From JACMLD01 sp038229695 (GTDB lineage Bacteria > Bacteroidota > Bacteroidia > Chitinophagales > Chitinophagaceae): a stretch of 55,556 nucleotides of DNA. This document shows positions 53,173-55,556 of the stretch, piece after piece. Every line of letters begins with the position of its first letter. The first letter of the stretch is position 1. The notes under the pieces were generated by a model. It ran no database searches, had not been told where the DNA came from, and worked only from the letters and a program-made list of their open reading frames with translations. The DNA is taken from NCBI GenBank assembly GCA_038229695.1, contig JBBROE010000012.1:1-55556 (forward strand). The letters are read 5' to 3'. Made by a program: the position numbers and the translations under genes.

Positions 53173-53619
53173 ATGCAAGTTATTTTAATTCAGGATGTCG
53201 ATAACCTGGGAGGAGCGAACGACCTGGTGAAGGTGAAAAATGGCTATGCCAGGAATTACCTGATACCACAGAAAATGGCAGTCGAAGCCAATCCGTCTAA
53301 CATGAAACAGATGGATGAAAAGATTAAGCAACAACAGAAGAAGGAAGCCAAATTGCTGGCGGAAGTGAATCTTGTAATTGCGAAACTCCAGGAAGGTCCG
53401 GTTAAGATCGGCGCCAAGACCGGAGCGAGCGGTAAGATTTTCGGAGCAGTTACATCCTTGCAGTTGGCCAGGGCTATCCGCGACCAGAAGGGATATGAGC
53501 TGGACCGCAAAAGAATCAGCATTCCTGATGAAGTGAAAGAACTGGGTACTTATAAAGCAGTTATTGATTTTGGAAATGGTAAAAGTACTGAGCTCGAGTT
53601 CGAGGTAGGTGCAGAATAA
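53173..53619 (+). CDS. rplI: 50S ribosomal protein L9
   Basis: 148 residues. The N-terminal domain is MQVILIQDVDNLGGANDLVKV with KNGYARNYLIPQKMA, then the long connecting helix (MKQMDEKIKQQQKKEAKLLA) and a C-terminal domain with GKIFGAVTSLQLARAI. L9 binds 23S rRNA near the L1 stalk. It is separated from rpsR by 74 bases that contain a small stem TTCTGC-CTA-GCAGAA (53132-53146), which could be a partial attenuator. A strong terminator follows. Confidence 0.97.
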   Translation: MQVILIQDVDNLGGANDLVKVKNGYARNYLIPQKMAVEANPSNMKQMDEKIKQQQKKEAKLLAEVNLVIAKLQEGPVKIGAKTGASGKIFGAVTSLQLARAIRDQKGYELDRKRISIPDEVKELGTYKAVIDFGNGKSTELEFEVGAE

Positions 53620-53645
53620 TCCGTTTTAATGTAATTTTTCCCATT

Positions 53646-53678
53646 TCCGGGCGCTCCTCCGCGCCCGGATTTTTTTTT
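53646..53678 (+). terminator. intrinsic terminator of the S6-S18-L9 operon
   Basis: 9-bp perfect GC-rich stem TCCGGGCGC / GCGCCCGGA with a 6-base loop, then nine T. Confidence 0.93.
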
Positions 53679-53696
53679 GGCATGCCCTTAAAAACC

Positions 53697-53727
53697 TTTC
53701 CCGGTCTAATTTAATTATATATCTTCG
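53697..53727 (+). promoter_or_regulatory. candidate promoter of the RRM gene (TTTC-N19-TATCTTCG)
   Basis: TTTC at 53697-53700, 19 bases, TATCTTCG at 53720-53727; one mismatch in each box. The start codon is at 53859, so the leader would be about 125 bases, long for this genome. Confidence 0.45.
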
Positions 53728-53858
53728 TCATTGCTTCCTAATGATCTTTACAGTTTCGCATTGTGCTCTGAGCGTTTTTCAACCAATGTTCCCGGGGTTT
53801 AATGTTTTACTGTTCTCATTTAGGGTCATCAAATTTGTTTCACTCAAACTGTAAAAAA

Positions 53859-54281
53859 ATGAACATTTACGTTGGAAACCTCAGTTGGAATTTAACTGAG
53901 GAAGATCTCTCAAACCTCTTCGCTCCTTACGGCACAGTCGTTTCTGCAAAAATTGTTACTGACAAATTTAACAACAACCGCAGCAAAGGTTTCGGGTTTG
54001 TTGAAATGACCAATGTTTCCGAAGGCCAGGCGGCAATTGCCGGTCTGAACGAATCAGAAGTTGACGGACGCAACATCGTTGTTAATGAATCTCAGCCTAA
54101 ACCGGCAGGCAGCGGTGGCGGCGGGTTCAAAAAACGCAGCTTTGGCGGCGGTGGCGGTGGTGGCGGAAGCCGTGGCGGTTACGGCGGCGGTGGTGGTGGA
54201 AGCCGTGGCGGCGGTGGCGGATATGGCGGCGGCGGCGGTGGCAACCGCGATCGTGGCGGTTTCAACAGAAGCGACTATTAA
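53859..54281 (+). CDS. RRM-type RNA-binding protein with Gly-rich tail
   Basis: 140 residues from the ATG at 53859 (MNIYVGNLSWNLTEEDL); the frame extends 19 codons upstream without family support. One RNA recognition motif: RNP2 IYVGNL at residues 3-8 and RNP1 KGFGFVEM near 45-52. The tail from about residue 85 is nearly all Gly with Arg, Ser and Tyr. Such proteins are cold-shock or RNA-chaperone factors in cyanobacteria and Bacteroidota. The Gly repeat is coded by GGC/GGT-rich DNA that may be prone to slippage. Confidence 0.92.
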   Translation: MNIYVGNLSWNLTEEDLSNLFAPYGTVVSAKIVTDKFNNNRSKGFGFVEMTNVSEGQAAIAGLNESEVDGRNIVVNESQPKPAGSGGGGFKKRSFGGGGGGGGSRGGYGGGGGGSRGGGGGYGGGGGGNRDRGGFNRSDY

Positions 54282-54308
54282 TTATTAATAATTGCTACGA
54301 TATTAATC

Positions 54309-54334
54309 AAGTCCGGAAATTCCGGACTTTTTTT
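54309..54334 (+). terminator. intrinsic terminator of the RRM gene
   Basis: 9-bp perfect stem AAGTCCGGA / TCCGGACTT with a 3-base loop, the last T bases running into TTTTTTT. Confidence 0.9.
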
Positions 54335-54410
54335 ATGATGGTCCAGCCAACATAAAATCTACGTTAAACGAGTGGGTGTTTATCAACCGTTGGGGAAGGA
54401 CAGGTAAACG

Positions 54411-55556
54411 CTAATGCAGTTGCCGGATTCGTATGCTGCGGAAACTTACGGCATTGCCGTGATCCTGCAGCAGGATATGCCCGCGGGGGGCTTCGCCGAA
54501 GCCCGGCCAGACCTTGTATTTACTCAGGGCAACGAGTTCCCGAAAGGCGGGTGATTTCCTTTCGTACTCCAGTACTTTCATTCCATTGAGCCAGTGTTCG
54601 ACATGGTTATTGGGAAAAACGATTACCCTGCCAGTGTTCCACTTGCCCGGCTGGTGGATAAAACGCGGCATTTTTTCCGCTTTAATTAAATCGTAGAGGG
54701 AGGCCAGGGTTCGGTCGCCGTTTCTTCCCAGCTTCGCATCCGGATGCAGGGAATCATCGAGCACCTGGTATTCAAGTCCGATGGCAGATCCTTTATTGGC
54801 CTCCGCCAGCGTCACAAAGTATTTGACGCCGCTGTTGGCGCCGGGGGTGAGTTTAAAGTCGAAGGTAAGGTCAAATGCACTGAACTCTTCCTTGGTTACA
54901 ATATCACCTCCGTTGGCGGATTCTTTTCCGCCAGAGGGCGACACCGATATCTCGCCGTCTGAAATGTTCCAACCCTTTTCCGGGAAGGTTGCTTTATAGG
55001 CACCTACCCAGCCTTCACTGTCGACACCGTCGAAGAGCAGTTTCCAACCCTGCTTTTTTTCGGCAGGGCTGAGGTAATTGGGTATATTATCCACGACAAA
55101 TACCTGGTCAGGAAATGCCGATGGAACCAGGTTTGCTGTTTTGATGCGGATAGCTTTCCACCAGATTTTCTCACCGGCAAACTGGGTATTCTTTCCAATG
55201 CTATGTACCTGCAACGCGATCAATCCACGGTGGTCAACCGAATCGATGAGGTGTGCTGCCGGAATACCATTGATCCATGTTTTGATATCGTTGCCGATGC
55301 ATTCTATTTTTACTTTATTGAAAACGCCGGGTTTGTACCCCTTTTGAGCCTGAGGATTGAGGGTAAGGGGGTACAGCCAGTCGCGCCGGCCTTCGTCATA
55401 AATCCCGGCTGTCCATGCGCGTTTGGACGGGTCGAGTTCATACTGGTAGCCGAACACTTTTCCTTTGCCTTCATGACCGGCAGGATCGTAGTTGCTCCTG
55501 AACTGGATACCGGAATTTGCAGTGCTGTCACTGATTTTCACGTCGAGTTCCAGTAC
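54411..55556 (-). CDS. DUF1080 (3-keto-disaccharide hydrolase) protein, 5' end outside
   Basis: 381 codons are visible, and the frame stays open to the window edge, so the N-terminus lies beyond it; the GTG at 55541 is an internal Val. Two DUF1080 (PF06439-type) beta-sandwich domains are present: one spans the left of the protein (GIQFRSNYDP, GEKIWWKAIRIK) and the second follows (GWKLLFDGVDSEGW, GLEYQVLDDS, GHILLQDHG, FRSIRIR). These domains occur in exported sugar-binding or 3-keto-glycoside-cleaving enzymes of Bacteroidota. The specific substrate is not clear. Confidence 0.85.
   Translation of the reverse strand, partial: VLELDVKISDSTANSGIQFRSNYDPAGHEGKGKVFGYQYELDPSKRAWTAGIYDEGRRDWLYPLTLNPQAQKGYKPGVFNKVKIECIGNDIKTWINGIPAAHLIDSVDHRGLIALQVHSIGKNTQFAGEKIWWKAIRIKTANLVPSAFPDQVFVVDNIPNYLSPAEKKQGWKLLFDGVDSEGWVGAYKATFPEKGWNISDGEISVSPSGGKESANGGDIVTKEEFSAFDLTFDFKLTPGANSGVKYFVTLAEANKGSAIGLEYQVLDDSLHPDAKLGRNGDRTLASLYDLIKAEKMPRFIHQPGKWNTGRVIVFPNNHVEHWLNGMKVLEYERKSPAFRELVALSKYKVWPGFGEAPRGHILLQDHGNAVSFRSIRIRQLH

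Noticed and set aside
1..55556. tRNA, rRNA or insertion sequences
   Set aside because: I saw no cloverleaf with a GGTTCGAATCC-type arm, no rRNA text and no transposase or terminal repeats; a dedicated scan could still find a small RNA.

Overview
The window reads as chromosomal DNA from a Bacteroidota bacterium, most likely a gliding, polymer-degrading member of the Chitinophagaceae or a close relative (inference). Three things point there: several cargo proteins of the type IX secretion system (T9SS) with type A and type B sorting domains plus a PorP/SprF partner; promoters of the Bacteroidota form TTTG-N19-TAnnTTTG; and housekeeping proteins (FabI, RecN, TrpS, DnaJ, HtpG, S6-S18-L9) of that flavour. 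I see no tRNA or rRNA gene, no CRISPR array, no insertion sequence, no prophage and no replication origin.

Layout. 0-4.4 kb (+): a compact operon of a DUF4105/Lnb-type membrane protein (5' end outside the window), an alpha/beta hydrolase and a PKD/gliding-type secreted adhesin. 4.5-6.5 kb (+): an SDR oxidoreductase and two small exported proteins, one a DUF922 putative metalloprotease. 6.5-12 kb: housekeeping genes (deoxynucleoside kinase, trpS, gatC, two LolD/MacB-type ATPases around a cobalamin adenosyltransferase, a DUF2795 protein, fabI). 12.2-19.3 kb (-): recN, a zinc-ribbon coiled-coil protein, a Nif3-like protein, a secreted GH43 enzyme, a histone-H1-like protein, a secreted cyanophycinase and an SGNH hydrolase. 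19.4-27.7 kb, mostly +: esterase, beta-barrel protein, LOG-family protein (-), sodium symporter, then a run of O-methyltransferase, LysM glucosaminidase and hpt, followed by a VWA surface protein. 27.7-31 kb (-): a DprE1-like oxidoreductase and grpE-dnaJ. 31-33.3 kb: an RlmI-like methyltransferase, a minimal type A sorting-domain protein and a peroxiredoxin.

33.4-43.8 kb (-) is the most distinctive region: two giant PKD-repeat adhesins with gliding-type (type B) C-termini, followed by a PorP/SprF-family protein. Type B cargo is known to depend on SprF-like partners, so this looks like a self-contained adhesin-export unit. The second adhesin (about 1,459 residues) is broken by a one-base frameshift near 36,676. 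44-48.4 kb holds a lipocalin-like lipoprotein, an M32 carboxypeptidase and a TonB-plug/MG-domain protein.

htpG (49.2-51.1 kb) sits between two eroded loci: a secreted-protein N-terminus that runs into an out-of-frame DUF7660-like tail (48.57-49.04 kb), and a decayed T9SS cargo gene that keeps only its C-terminal sorting domain in frame (about 51.23-52.23 kb). The window ends with the ribosomal operon rpsF-rpsR-rplI, an RRM RNA-binding protein with a long leader, and a partial DUF1080 protein. Five of the seven promoter candidates with a recognisable -33 box use exactly 19 bp of spacing to a TAnnTTTG/TTCG-type box.
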